Shown here in pieces: positions 7,136 to 14,628 of a stretch of DNA of 39,814 nucleotides (positions within the stretch are counted from its first letter, which is position 1; each line of letters opens with the position of its first letter). Origin of the DNA: an uncultured Granulosicoccaceae bacterium (GTDB lineage Bacteria; Pseudomonadota; Gammaproteobacteria; Granulosicoccales; Granulosicoccaceae); assembly GCA_937923745.1 (NCBI GenBank), contig CALDUO010000169.1:1-39814 (forward strand), read 5' to 3'. The notes under the pieces are model-generated. The model was not told where the DNA came from. It made no database searches and worked only from the letters and a program-made list of their open reading frames with translations. A program made the translations under genes and the position numbers.

Positions 7136-8322
7136 CCCTGTCGACAGAGCGGGCAACAAAGCAGGCACCCGGCAAGGCAGGCGGCCAAGGAGGCAGCAAG
7201 GCAGCCGGGCAACTGGCTGAGACAACGGCAGAACAGCGCTCTGAACCGGTGTCTGTACCTCTAGAGCCACTGGTTTTTGGTTATGTGATCGCAGCACCGA
7301 ATCAGCAAACAGCGCTCCGTTGGCAGGATATTCGTGCCGGTCTCCAGAAGAGCCCCTATCAAGACCACGCACAGGCGCCAGAACATGGGCCAGAACATGG
7401 ACAAGAACATGGACAAGAACATGGACCAGCATACGACCCAAATCAAAGCCAGGAACATTGGCAATGGGTTCATTTGAACCGAGAGTCCCCCGAAGCCCGA
7501 GACTGGCTACAAGCTGTGGTCGGTGCCGCTGACGTCATTGACACCGCGTTGTTTCAACCCGACTCAAGACCTCGGATCAGCCGTTACGATAATCAGTATC
7601 TGATTAATCTGCGTGGTATCAATGCGTTGGCCGCCGTGGATGATATGGTGTCTATCCGTCTTTGGGCTACACCGAACCTTCTCGTCACAACCAGCGCGCG
7701 CCGTGTTGTGGCTGTTGAAGATCTACGCGATGCGATAGAAAACGGTCTGGGGCCTTTTTCAAGTGGAGCTGCTGTAGCGTTGATCGCAGAACGTTTGGTC
7801 GCACGAATTGCTCCGGTGGTTGAAACACTTCAGGATCAACTTGACACCATTGAAGAGCACATTCTGCATCAGTCCGACAAACGTGACACTACCAGCCTTG
7901 TCCTGTTTCGGCGTGCCGTGCTGCAACTTCGGCGTTACCTGTCACCGCAGCGTGATGCATTGGCCGAGCTTCACAATGATCGGGGTTGGTTATTTTCCGA
8001 TGACACCCGTCATCAGTTGCACGACACACTCGACGGATTGACCCGCCTTAACGAAGACCTCGATCTGGTGCGAGAGCGTGCCATGCTGCTACAGGAACAG
8101 CGGTTGATTGAGCGGGCAGATGCCACCAACGACAGACTATTTATTCTGGCGCTTTTTTCTGCGGTGTTTTTGCCTTTGAGTATTATCACCGGATTGTTCG
8201 GCGTGAACATTGGGGGTATGCCCGGCGTGGAAAGTCCGGTAGCATTCGCGGTCCTGTGCGGGGCTTTGGTCGTCATCGCCGCCGGCATTGTCTGGGCATT
8301 TCGACGTATGAAATGGATCTAG
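7132..8322 (+). CDS. CorA-family transporter, ZntB-like (zinc/divalent cation)
   Basis: A pentameric inner-membrane metal transporter of the CorA/ZntB family. The long cytoplasmic N-domain is followed by two C-terminal membrane helices (about residues 335-355 and 368-388) with the pore-loop motif GVNIGGMPG at 357-365; the GVNIGG variant is characteristic of ZntB rather than CorA (GMN). The protein is 396 residues, longer than typical ZntB (~330). The N-terminus has a Gly/Ala/Lys-rich low-complexity stretch (about 10-35) and a His-rich insert of four EHG units (about residues 84-98). The family's zinc link makes metal sensing by that insert plausible. Translation is coupled to the upstream LysR gene through ATGA. 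If the overlap start were wrong, the low-complexity start region would be non-coding, but the His insert lies well inside the frame. Confidence 0.88.
   Translation: MTLSTERATKQAPGKAGGQGGSKAAGQLAETTAEQRSEPVSVPLEPLVFGYVIAAPNQQTALRWQDIRAGLQKSPYQDHAQAPEHGPEHGQEHGQEHGPAYDPNQSQEHWQWVHLNRESPEARDWLQAVVGAADVIDTALFQPDSRPRISRYDNQYLINLRGINALAAVDDMVSIRLWATPNLLVTTSARRVVAVEDLRDAIENGLGPFSSGAAVALIAERLVARIAPVVETLQDQLDTIEEHILHQSDKRDTTSLVLFRRAVLQLRRYLSPQRDALAELHNDRGWLFSDDTRHQLHDTLDGLTRLNEDLDLVRERAMLLQEQRLIERADATNDRLFILALFSAVFLPLSIITGLFGVNIGGMPGVESPVAFAVLCGALVVIAAGIVWAFRRMKWI
7381..7428 (+). repeat. In-frame 12-bp tandem repeat encoding EHG-x units
   Basis: Four perfect or near-perfect 12-bp units (GAACATGGRCMA) lie at 7381-7392, 7393-7404, 7405-7416 and 7417-7428 inside the ZntB-like gene. 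They encode EHGP, EHGQ, EHGQ and EHGP. The period keeps the frame, so unit-number changes would only lengthen or shorten a His-rich loop of the cytoplasmic domain. Confidence 0.95.
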
Positions 8323-8555
8323 CCCGATCATCACGACTCGCAGTGTCATGAGACGGGTTGCCCGGCCCCGTGCCGACAGATTTTGTGTATTTTTTTCAAT
8401 AAATATAAATTGTTAAAATGTAAAATTTATAACGTTATATTTGTTGAGGTGGTTTTAGTATAGTGCCCAGCGTCGGAGAGAGGCCATGCCCCTCCGCTGT
8501 CACTGACCGCCCATGTGGCCTGTCAGCGAGCTTACATTTTTAGGAGCAATTAGTT
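8323..8555 (+). promoter_or_regulatory. AT-rich upstream region of the YfaZ-like gene
   Basis: The first ~70 bp are GC-rich. From about 8385 to 8460 the sequence becomes strongly AT-rich, with runs of T and A, and ends in a TATAGT hexamer at 8459-8464 that could be a -10 element; no convincing -35 is seen at standard spacing. The following ~90 bp would form a leader with a small stem near 8475-8495 and an AGGAG Shine-Dalgarno at 8542-8546, 9 bp before the start codon. The AT-rich upstream tract is typical of strong outer-membrane-protein promoters. Confidence 0.35.
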
Positions 8556-9218
8556 ATGAAATTCATGTCAAAAGCAACACGCACACTGGCGCTGGTACTG
8601 CCCGTGATCTTTCCGGTGGCTTCCATGGCCGACGGTGTCTCAGACAACAGCGCCGAAGGGCCAACTGCGGTCGCCAGCGTCAACGAACAGCGTGTTGCTG
8701 AATCTGCGCCGCGGGTACTGCAGCTGTACACCAGTGATAAGACTGCCGAGCTATCCATAGAACGCGCAGGGTCTGCGTTAGGGTTAAACAGCAGCCGCTC
8801 AAGCATGAGCTTCCTGTTTAACGAAGAGCGCGATAATGTACTGACAGCATCAGTATTGTACGACGTTGATTGGGTTACCACCGCCGGCATGCGCTTGTCG
8901 TTCGGTACGCGTGTCTACGCAGGTCTGCTGTCCATTGAGAATGCCGATGTCTTCGGTATTGGTGCGAACATCGAAGCCGGTTATGTCTTGCCACTCGAGA
9001 AGTTTCCGCTGGCACTGACCGCAGGGCTTGGTTATGCACCGGATATCCTGACCTTTGGCCAGGCCGATCGCATCTTCGATTGGAACGTGCGCGCGGGTCT
9101 GCCTCTGACAAGCTCAGTCGATGCGTTTGTGGGTATTCGTTTCCTGCAGTTCGATACAAGACCGGGTGATCGAGAGCTCGACGACCAAATCCACATTGGT
9201 TTTCGCTGGACCATGTAA
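8556..9218 (+). CDS. YfaZ-family outer membrane protein
   Basis: A 220-residue secreted protein with a signal peptide ending near residue 25 (VASMA/DG). The mature part alternates polar and hydrophobic residues like a beta-barrel and ends in an aromatic-rich strand (IHIGFRWTM). Recognisable YfaZ-like stretches are VLTASVLYDVDW, LSFGTRVYAGLL, FGIGANIEAGYVL, LTAGLGYAPDILTFG and VRAGLPLTSSVDAFVGIRFLQ. The role of the family is not established; it is treated as porin-like. The gene has a good Shine-Dalgarno (AGGAG at 8542) and is monocistronic, closed by a clear terminator 45 bp downstream. Confidence 0.85.
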   Translation: MKFMSKATRTLALVLPVIFPVASMADGVSDNSAEGPTAVASVNEQRVAESAPRVLQLYTSDKTAELSIERAGSALGLNSSRSSMSFLFNEERDNVLTASVLYDVDWVTTAGMRLSFGTRVYAGLLSIENADVFGIGANIEAGYVLPLEKFPLALTAGLGYAPDILTFGQADRIFDWNVRAGLPLTSSVDAFVGIRFLQFDTRPGDRELDDQIHIGFRWTM

Positions 9219-9263
9219 TACAGTCAACCGTCTTCCGGGGAGTTAACTGGCTCCCCGCAACTG

Positions 9264-9308
9264 GCCCCTGCCACCGTTGATATTGTCAGCGGTTGCAGGG
9301 GCTTTTTT
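9264..9308 (+). terminator. Rho-independent terminator after the YfaZ-like gene
   Basis: An 8-bp GC-rich stem (GCCCCTGC at 9264-9271 with GCAGGGGC at 9295-9302) can be extended inward by a further four pairs after one mismatch, and is followed at once by six T residues (9303-9308). Confidence 0.9.
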
Positions 9309-9381
9309 GTTTAAACAGTACGAGTCCTGTAGAGTAATTGTCTTATAAACAGATTTTGTAACCGGTTATCTACCCACTGTT

Positions 9382-10068
9382 ATGACTGACTTTGCCATCA
9401 CTGAGCCCGCCGCCGTTCACTTGCCGGTTGCTGGTACCGATGCCGTTTTTCCGGTGCGTCGTGTGTATTGCATTGGACGAAACTATGCGGCACATGCGAT
9501 TGAAATGGGACACGACCCCGATCGCGAGCCACCGTTCTTTTTTCAGAAAAACCCAAACAACCTCGACCCGTCCGGCGAATTTCCATACCCGCCTAAGTCA
9601 TCTGACGTGCACTATGAAATCGAAATGGCAGTGATGCTGAAATCTGGTGGAGACAATATCCCGCTTGATCACGCACTTGAGCATATTTTTGGTTATGCAT
9701 TGTCGCTGGATATGACCCGCCGTGATTTACAAGGCGAGCAAAAGGCAATGGGTCGACCATGGGAGATTGGTAAAGCCTTTGAACGCTCGGCACCGGTGGG
9801 CATAATTCATACGGTAGAGTCTGTTGGACACCCCGAGAGCGGCCAGATTGAGCTCAGCGTCAATGGCGACATCAAACAGCAAGGCGATCTGAACCAAATG
9901 ATTTGGAAAGTCCCTGAGATGATCGCGTATTTGTCCGAGTATTTTACGCTGGATGCCGGGGACGTGATTTTGTCCGGCACGCCGGCAGGGGTGGGCCCCG
10001 TTAAAAGAGGCGATGTCATGCAGGTAGCCATTGAAGGCCTTGGGTTGATGGAGGTTAGCGTGGTCTGA
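9382..10068 (+). CDS. Fumarylacetoacetate hydrolase family protein, fumarylpyruvate-hydrolase-like
   Basis: A cytoplasmic metal-dependent hydrolase of 228 residues, the length of fumarylpyruvate or acylpyruvate hydrolases rather than full FAH. Motifs: VYCIGRNYAAHA near residues 29-40, PFFFQKNPNN, the metal site HYEIEMAVML (His-Tyr-Glu-Ile-Glu, about 76-85), GYALSLDMTRRDLQ (third acidic ligand, about 112-125), KAFERSAPVG, and the C-terminal GDVILSGTPAGVGPV. These fit cleavage of an acylpyruvate C-C bond as in gentisate-type aromatic breakdown, but no other aromatic pathway gene is nearby, so general 2-oxo-acid housekeeping (FAHD1-like) is equally possible. The gene stands alone between the terminator at 9264-9308 and the convergent TetR gene. 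Confidence 0.88.
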   Translation: MTDFAITEPAAVHLPVAGTDAVFPVRRVYCIGRNYAAHAIEMGHDPDREPPFFFQKNPNNLDPSGEFPYPPKSSDVHYEIEMAVMLKSGGDNIPLDHALEHIFGYALSLDMTRRDLQGEQKAMGRPWEIGKAFERSAPVGIIHTVESVGHPESGQIELSVNGDIKQQGDLNQMIWKVPEMIAYLSEYFTLDAGDVILSGTPAGVGPVKRGDVMQVAIEGLGLMEVSVV

Positions 10069-10166
10069 TCAGACTGCGCGGCGTTTGCGCTGTGATATTG
10101 TGTTGGTCGTGTCTCGATGAGGCAGGGGTTCACCGCAGGGTATAAAGCAGGAAACAGCGCACCGAT

Positions 10167-10775
10167 TTACGCGTGCGCCGATATCGCAGGCTTCAGAACA
10201 GCCAGCATCGCGTTGGCCTGCTGCAGTTGCTCATCCAGGGTTTGTTCCCGACCCACCGGACCCTCCACCAACAGATTTGCCAACCCATGCACTGACGACC
10301 ACACCAGCAGTTCCTGGGGGCTCAGACGGGTTGGGTCGTCATCGACCAACGCATCGGCAAAACCACTTTTCAGCCGTGTCGATAATCTTTGCGCCGCTGC
10401 CTGATACGCCTCATCAGAGGTATACAAACCTTCCTCGCGCCACATTGCCCGAAAAAACGCGGGCTTTTTCAGCGCAAACTCAATATAGGCAAGACCGACC
10501 GCTGTGAAGGTGTCGTCTGCGCGCGCGGCAGCCTCGGCATTGCTGGCTTCGAGTGACGCATTGAGCTCGTCGAGCGCTCGTGTTGCAAACGCGGTCATCA
10601 GTGCTTTTTTGTCACTGTAGTGCCTGAACGCAGAGGAGGGCGACACACCCACCAGTTTGGCACAGGCTCTCAGGGTGACGGCCTCCAGACCGAACTTGGT
10701 CGCTATTTCATCAACCGCCTGCAACAGGGATTCGGCAAGATTGCCGTGGTGATAACTGTTTTTTTGTTTTCGCAT
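10167..10775 (-). CDS. TetR-family transcriptional regulator with WHG-type C-terminal domain
   Basis: A 202-residue dimeric repressor type. The N-terminal HTH begins with the SYHHGNLAESLLQA signature and continues VTLRACAKLVGVSPSSAFRHYSDKK (about residues 32-58). The C-terminal domain (about 80-195) fits the WHG class (FFRAMWREE, LSPQELLVWSSVHGLANLLVEGP). It is convergent with the FAH-family gene and divergent from the DUF2852 gene, and the 186-bp spacer upstream contains a near-ideal inverted repeat at 10857-10879. The target may be that DUF2852 gene and/or itself; the ligand is unknown. Confidence 0.9.
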   Translation of the reverse strand: MRKQKNSYHHGNLAESLLQAVDEIATKFGLEAVTLRACAKLVGVSPSSAFRHYSDKKALMTAFATRALDELNASLEASNAEAAARADDTFTAVGLAYIEFALKKPAFFRAMWREEGLYTSDEAYQAAAQRLSTRLKSGFADALVDDDPTRLSPQELLVWSSVHGLANLLVEGPVGREQTLDEQLQQANAMLAVLKPAISAHA

Positions 10776-10856
10776 ACGGATAGTGTAAGGCTAAATGTTT
10801 ACAATGTTCACTTTTTTTCCGAAAAGACTTGAAAAGCACAGGCCAGATTGTATATT

Positions 10857-10879
10857 GTATGTGAACAGCGATCACATAC
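10857..10879. promoter_or_regulatory. Inverted repeat GTATGTGA-N7-TCACATAC, candidate TetR operator
   Basis: Perfect 8-bp arms (10857-10864 and 10872-10879) separated by 7 bp, located between the divergent TetR and DUF2852 genes. Symmetry and position fit a TetR-family operator. The core resembles a CRP site (TGTGA/TCACA), but the spacer is 7 bp, not the canonical 6. Confidence 0.5.
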
Positions 10880-10961
10880 GTCGAATACCAGACAATCAGA
10901 CCACGACAAACCGCTGTTTTATTGGCTGATTGTCTTACATTTTTTGTGAGGGGAAGTTGTT

Positions 10962-11423
10962 ATGTCGTTTTCAAGTGGGTCGAATGTCGAGCACAGTGGC
11001 CACTCGTCCTGTTTTTTCGGGTCAGACCGTGAGCAAAAAGCGCAGTGGTCCGGGGTCAATATTGCCATTATGGTTTTCTCGTTTGTGTTTTTCTGGCCAG
11101 CAGGTTTGGTGGTGCTCTACTGGATTATGACCGGTCGTAATGCCGTCGAACTCCCCGCTGCCCTGAAAGAGAAGATGTCCGGGTTATGGCGTCAGTCGGG
11201 TGCGCGTGAGAGTCAGTCGAATCGGGTGTTTGATGAGTATCAACAAACCCAATACGATCGAATTCGTGAAATCAAAGACGAAATAAAAGAGCGTTCGAGA
11301 CGGTTCGAGGCATTTCGTCGCACCGCCAAACGTCGTGCTGACCAGGAAGAGTTTAATCAGTTTATGGCCAGCACACCGACCAGTGCATACACCGATGACA
11401 GCAGCAGTAACGTAAACACATAA
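10962..11423 (+). CDS. DUF2852-like small membrane protein
   Basis: A 153-residue protein with one clear membrane helix at about residues 27-50 (NIAIMVFSFVFFWPAGLVVL), matching the FFWPxGLxxLYW hallmark of DUF2852. A charged, coiled-coil-like segment follows (IREIKDEIKERSRRFEAFR, about 103-121), then the family's terminal motif RRADQEEFNQFMAS. The function of DUF2852 is not known. The start has a strong Shine-Dalgarno (GAGGGGA at 10948-10954, 7 bp before ATG). DUF2852 is better known from Alphaproteobacteria, so its presence here is mildly unusual. The upstream operator-like repeat suggests control by the divergent TetR protein. Confidence 0.75.
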   Translation: MSFSSGSNVEHSGHSSCFFGSDREQKAQWSGVNIAIMVFSFVFFWPAGLVVLYWIMTGRNAVELPAALKEKMSGLWRQSGARESQSNRVFDEYQQTQYDRIREIKDEIKERSRRFEAFRRTAKRRADQEEFNQFMASTPTSAYTDDSSSNVNT

Positions 11424-11738
11424 ACTGCCGCAACATCGAGGATAATTGCTTTATCGATGCCTGGACACGCTGGCCGCACTCTGGCCCCACTCTAGCCAGA
11501 GTAGAGCCAGAGTCTGGCCACTATCCGGCCAATATCTTGTCAGGGCATCAGCAAAGAGCATGATCGGTAAGTCTTTGCGGTGTCTCGAACCGGGTCAGCA
11601 ATGCGCTCTGCAACTGACCCATCGATAACAGGTGTTATCACGCCCACGTTTGCCGCACCCGACAACTATAATCCTGAAGTGCCAATCTGCCAGCCAGAAA
11701 CAGCAGCCGTATCTTTTCACGCATTCAGGGTCATTCAT
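11424..11738. other. Intergenic region with several small inverted repeats
   Basis: 315 bp between the DUF2852 gene and the Rieske-ThDP gene. An imperfect hairpin lies at 11434-11459 (CATCGA..ATAA / TTATCGATG). Next comes a cluster of CTGGCC/GCCAGAGT motifs at 11470-11527: ACTCTGGC at 11478-11485 and its complement GCCAGAGT at 11495-11502 and 11506-11513. Neither has a T-tract, so terminator function is doubtful. The perfect palindrome at 11624-11639 is listed separately. The downstream reading frame stays open back to 11580, but that part has no conserved domain. Confidence 0.5.
11624..11639. promoter_or_regulatory. Perfect 16-bp palindrome GATAACAGGTGTTATC, candidate operator
   Basis: Seven-base arms GATAACA (11624-11630) and TGTTATC (11633-11639) flank a 2-bp centre. 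The site lies about 100 bp upstream of the chosen start of the Rieske-ThDP gene, within its likely promoter region. It looks like a dimeric repressor site; no cognate regulator gene is adjacent. Confidence 0.5.
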
Positions 11739-13727
11739 ATGAGTACAGACACGCAAAAAATCCATTGGGTCGCCGTCATGCCGGTAAGTGATATGGCCGA
11801 TGGGCGTGTACGCACCGTAACTGCCGGTACTGTATCAATGGCGTTATGTCAGGTCGACGGTCAGTTGGCCGCCATGGATAATCGCTGTCCACATCAAGGT
11901 GGTCCATTGGGAGAAGGGTCGATAGAGCAAGGCAATGATGGGCAATGTTGGCTGCGCTGTCCCTGGCATGGCTGGGACTTTGATCCGCTTACCGGTAAAC
12001 CACCGGGCGGGCATGAAGACAGCGGTCAAACGCTATACCCGGTCAAAGTAGAAGACGATCAAATCTATGTGGGTGTCAGTGAAGAGGCAACACATCAAAG
12101 CACTGTCACCGATATCATGGCTGAGACCATGGTCAACTGGGGCGTTAAAAGTGTCTTTGGTATGGTGGGTCATTCCAACTTGGGTTTATCCGATGCGTTA
12201 CGCCGCCAGGAGATAGCGGGTCAGTTAAATTTTTATGGTATCCGGCACGAGGGTGCGGCTGCATTCGCGTGCTCCGCGTATGGCAAATTGACCGGTAAGC
12301 CTGCCGCGTGTTTGACCATTGCCGGGCCTGGTGCCACCAACTTAATGACGGGGCTATGGGACGCCAAGGTAGATCGTGCGCCGGTGCTTGCGTTGACCGG
12401 TCAGGTTGATGTGCAGGTGTTGGGTCCGGGTGCGTTTCAGGAAGTGGATTTAACCAGCGCGTTTGCTCCGGTCACACAATTCAGTCAAACCGTGCTGCCT
12501 GGCTCTCGCCATGCCGAGCTGATGACTTTGGCACTTAAAAACGCCACTGTATTACGTGATGTTGCACATTTAATATTCCCCGATGACGTGCAGACGTTAC
12601 CGGCACCGGACGGTGCTGTGGCCGGTGCGCCAGATGGGCGGCTTGCATCGGCAAACGTCGCACCGCCTGTCGAGAGTCTCGCTGCTGCAATCACCGAGCT
12701 ATACAAGTGGACACGACCGATTATTGTGGTGGGGTATGGTGCACGGGATGCGATGGATGATGTGATGGCGCTGGCCGAGCGTATTCATGCACCGGTTTTA
12801 ACTACATTCAAAGCAAAGGGGCAGTTAGCCGACTCACACCCGCTAGCCGCCGGTGTGCTTGGACGTTCCGGTACACCGATTGCCAGTTGGTTTATGAATG
12901 AATGCGACGGTATCATTGCCGTCGGTTCTTCGTTCTCCAATCACACCGGCATCACACCCAAACGCCCGATCATTCAGATTGATTTTGATGCTATGGCACT
13001 CGGTAAATTCCATGCGGTTAAAGTGCCGGTACTCGGTGAAATCGGGGTGACGACGCAGCAACTACTGGCTGATTTGCCTGGCGATTATGCGCCTGTGAAC
13101 CAACGCAATGAAGTCGCCGAACGCTGGGCGATCTGGCGCACGGAAAAACAGCGACGTGCCGAAGACACGAGCCAACGGGGCGTTGCATCAGCTGCACTGT
13201 TCGAGGTACTGAACAAGACCATACCGCACAACGCCATTATCCCTGTTGATGTTGGTAACAATACCTATTCGTTTGGCCGCTACTTTGAAGTACAGGATCA
13301 ACGTGTGTTGATGTCGGGTTATCTGGGGTCTATTGGTTTCGGGTTTTCAGCAGCAATGGGTGCTTGGGCTGCCACTCAAGACGATGCGCGTTTCGTTGGT
13401 CGGCCCGTGGTATCACTGAGCGGTGATGGCGGGTTCGGCCAATACCTTGCCGAGTTTACGACTGCCGTAAAATACGGTATGAACATTACCCACGTACTGC
13501 TCAATAACAGTGAGCTTGGCAAAATATCCAAAGAGCAGCGAGCCGGGCAATGGGATGTGTGGCAAACCTCATTACACAACCCGAACTTTGCCGAGTTTGC
13601 GACGCTGTGTGGCGGTATGGGAGTACGTATTACCGATGTGGCTGACCTTGAGGCCGCCATGAAGGAGGCGCTCGCATTTGACGGGCCGGCATTGGTTGAA
13701 ATACTGACCGATGCTGATCTGGTATAA
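11739..13727 (+). CDS. Fusion of Rieske [2Fe-2S] domain and ThDP-dependent (pyruvate oxidase/acetolactate synthase-like) enzyme
   Basis: A 662-residue cytoplasmic protein joining two domains. Residues ~5-115 are a Rieske-type ferredoxin with ligands Cys50/His52 (CPHQGGPLG) and Cys74/His77 (CPWHGWDFD). Residues ~120-662 are a complete ThDP enzyme of the PoxB/AHAS type: catalytic Glu171 in GIRHEGAAAFA, AGPGATNLMTGL, a central domain with VVGYGARDA and KAKGQLADSHPL, and the ThDP/Mg motif GDG (562-564) ending at Asn589-Asn590. I chose ATG 11739 because the Rieske fold begins just after it and AGGG lies 8 bp upstream; the frame stays open to 11580 but that extension has no domain features. The fusion suggests electrons from 2-oxo-acid decarboxylation pass to or from the Fe-S cluster, or that the Rieske part docks a partner. 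Substrate unknown. The gene stands alone. Confidence 0.9.
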   Translation: MSTDTQKIHWVAVMPVSDMADGRVRTVTAGTVSMALCQVDGQLAAMDNRCPHQGGPLGEGSIEQGNDGQCWLRCPWHGWDFDPLTGKPPGGHEDSGQTLYPVKVEDDQIYVGVSEEATHQSTVTDIMAETMVNWGVKSVFGMVGHSNLGLSDALRRQEIAGQLNFYGIRHEGAAAFACSAYGKLTGKPAACLTIAGPGATNLMTGLWDAKVDRAPVLALTGQVDVQVLGPGAFQEVDLTSAFAPVTQFSQTVLPGSRHAELMTLALKNATVLRDVAHLIFPDDVQTLPAPDGAVAGAPDGRLASANVAPPVESLAAAITELYKWTRPIIVVGYGARDAMDDVMALAERIHAPVLTTFKAKGQLADSHPLAAGVLGRSGTPIASWFMNECDGIIAVGSSFSNHTGITPKRPIIQIDFDAMALGKFHAVKVPVLGEIGVTTQQLLADLPGDYAPVNQRNEVAERWAIWRTEKQRRAEDTSQRGVASAALFEVLNKTIPHNAIIPVDVGNNTYSFGRYFEVQDQRVLMSGYLGSIGFGFSAAMGAWAATQDDARFVGRPVVSLSGDGGFGQYLAEFTTAVKYGMNITHVLLNNSELGKISKEQRAGQWDVWQTSLHNPNFAEFATLCGGMGVRITDVADLEAAMKEALAFDGPALVEILTDADLV

Positions 13728-13753
13728 GCATGCGGTAATGCTATCTTAAGCAA

Positions 13754-13779
13754 AACAGGGGCGCGTATCGGTCCCTGTT
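13754..13779. terminator. Possible bidirectional terminator hairpin
   Basis: A 7-bp stem (AACAGGG at 13754-13760, CCCTGTT at 13773-13779) with a 12-base loop lies 26 bp after the Rieske-ThDP stop codon. On the plus strand it is followed by ATTTAT, and on the minus strand by TTGCTT after the stem's own TT. Placement between convergent genes fits a shared, moderately strong terminator. Confidence 0.4.
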
Positions 13780-13822
13780 ATTTATAAAGGGGCACCGGGT
13801 ATAACCTTCACGATTGTGAGCC

Positions 13823-13906
13823 AGTAGCAGTGAATTAGTAGCAGTGAATTAATAGCGGTGAACTAATAGCAGTGAACTAATAGCAGTGAACTAATAGCAG
13901 TGAATT
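13823..13906. repeat. 14-bp tandem repeat array, six units
   Basis: Six head-to-tail 14-bp units of the type ARTAGCAGTGAAYT run from 13823 to 13906 (13823-13836, 13837-13850, 13851-13864, 13865-13878, 13879-13892, 13893-13906). Unit 3 has GCGG for GCAG. The array lies in the 307-bp spacer between the convergent Rieske-ThDP and beta-barrel-like genes. The period is not a multiple of three and the units contain TAG or TAA, so it is non-coding. The rest of the spacer (13907-14034) shows nothing recognisable. Confidence 0.95.
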
Positions 13907-14034
13907 AATTGCTGCGGACTTGATGCAGGAGTTTACCGGCACTTACCTTATTAGTAACTATTTTTTGTTAGCAACTGACTCGCAGTCACGGCAATCCAGT
14001 ATTGATCAACAACCCGTCAGTCATAGCGTTTCAG

Positions 14035-14577
14035 TTAAAACGCATAATGAACACCCAGTCCCAGCGGGGTGAGGTACAAGATATTGCCAAGCCCGGCTAA
14101 ACCATCCAACTCTTTAGCCCATACCGGTATGTTGAGCGACGCCTCCAGATGGAATGTTACGTCTCCGGCGCGCCAGACGTACCCATACCCGAAACGCACC
14201 AAGCCTATGGTGCTGGCGACACCCGTCCCAACCAGGTAATAACCGCCGTCAGCAGAATCACCGGTGAAATTCAGTTGCGCCTGAACGCCGCCTCCTACGA
14301 TGATGCCCAAGGTGCGACCTTCGCTGAGCACAGACCGAAAAGAAAGCCCGACCGCTGGCGATCCGAATGCAAGGCCTAATTGATAGGCGGGCCGGGCAGT
14401 CTCTGCGCGGGCTTGTGTCGGCACTGCTATCAATAGTGCGATTAATATTGCGGTTAATGTGGTGGCTTGTCTGGTTGCCATGCTGGTTGCCATGCAGGCG
14501 GCGATTTGGGCGATCAGTCTGATAAAGATTTTGGTAACCGGCGCCAAAGATAACAGTGTTCTGAGCGGGGTCATCAT
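14035..14577 (-). CDS. Small secreted beta-barrel-like protein
   Basis: A 180-residue predicted outer-membrane or periplasmic protein of no recognised family. A hydrophobic signal-like segment TAILIALLIAVPTQARA (about 42-58) precedes Gly-rich alternating strands: LGLAFGSPAVGLSFRSVL, LGIIVGGGVQAQLNF, GYYLVGTGVASTIGLVRFG, YGYVWRAG and LTPLGLGVHYAF. The C-terminal Phe fits an outer-membrane barrel signal. The first ATG has an AAGGA Shine-Dalgarno 8 bp upstream, but ATG codons at residues 29 and 33 would give a more normal signal peptide. The gene lies 51 bp downstream of the RIO kinase gene on the same strand and may be its last operon partner. Confidence 0.65.
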   Translation of the reverse strand: MMTPLRTLLSLAPVTKIFIRLIAQIAACMATSMATRQATTLTAILIALLIAVPTQARAETARPAYQLGLAFGSPAVGLSFRSVLSEGRTLGIIVGGGVQAQLNFTGDSADGGYYLVGTGVASTIGLVRFGYGYVWRAGDVTFHLEASLNIPVWAKELDGLAGLGNILYLTPLGLGVHYAF

Positions 14578-14628
14578 GAATACTGTCCTTATTGATGATG
14601 AGGCAGGGTGATAACGCCAGTGAGGATT

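Noticed and set aside
10860-10876. CRP binding site
   Set aside because: TGTGA and TCACA half sites are present, but the spacer is 7 bp rather than 6, and the wider symmetry and position fit a TetR operator better.
11580-11738. N-terminal extension of the Rieske-ThDP protein
   Set aside because: The frame is open, but the added 53 residues have no domain character, and the Rieske fold starts right after the ATG at 11739.
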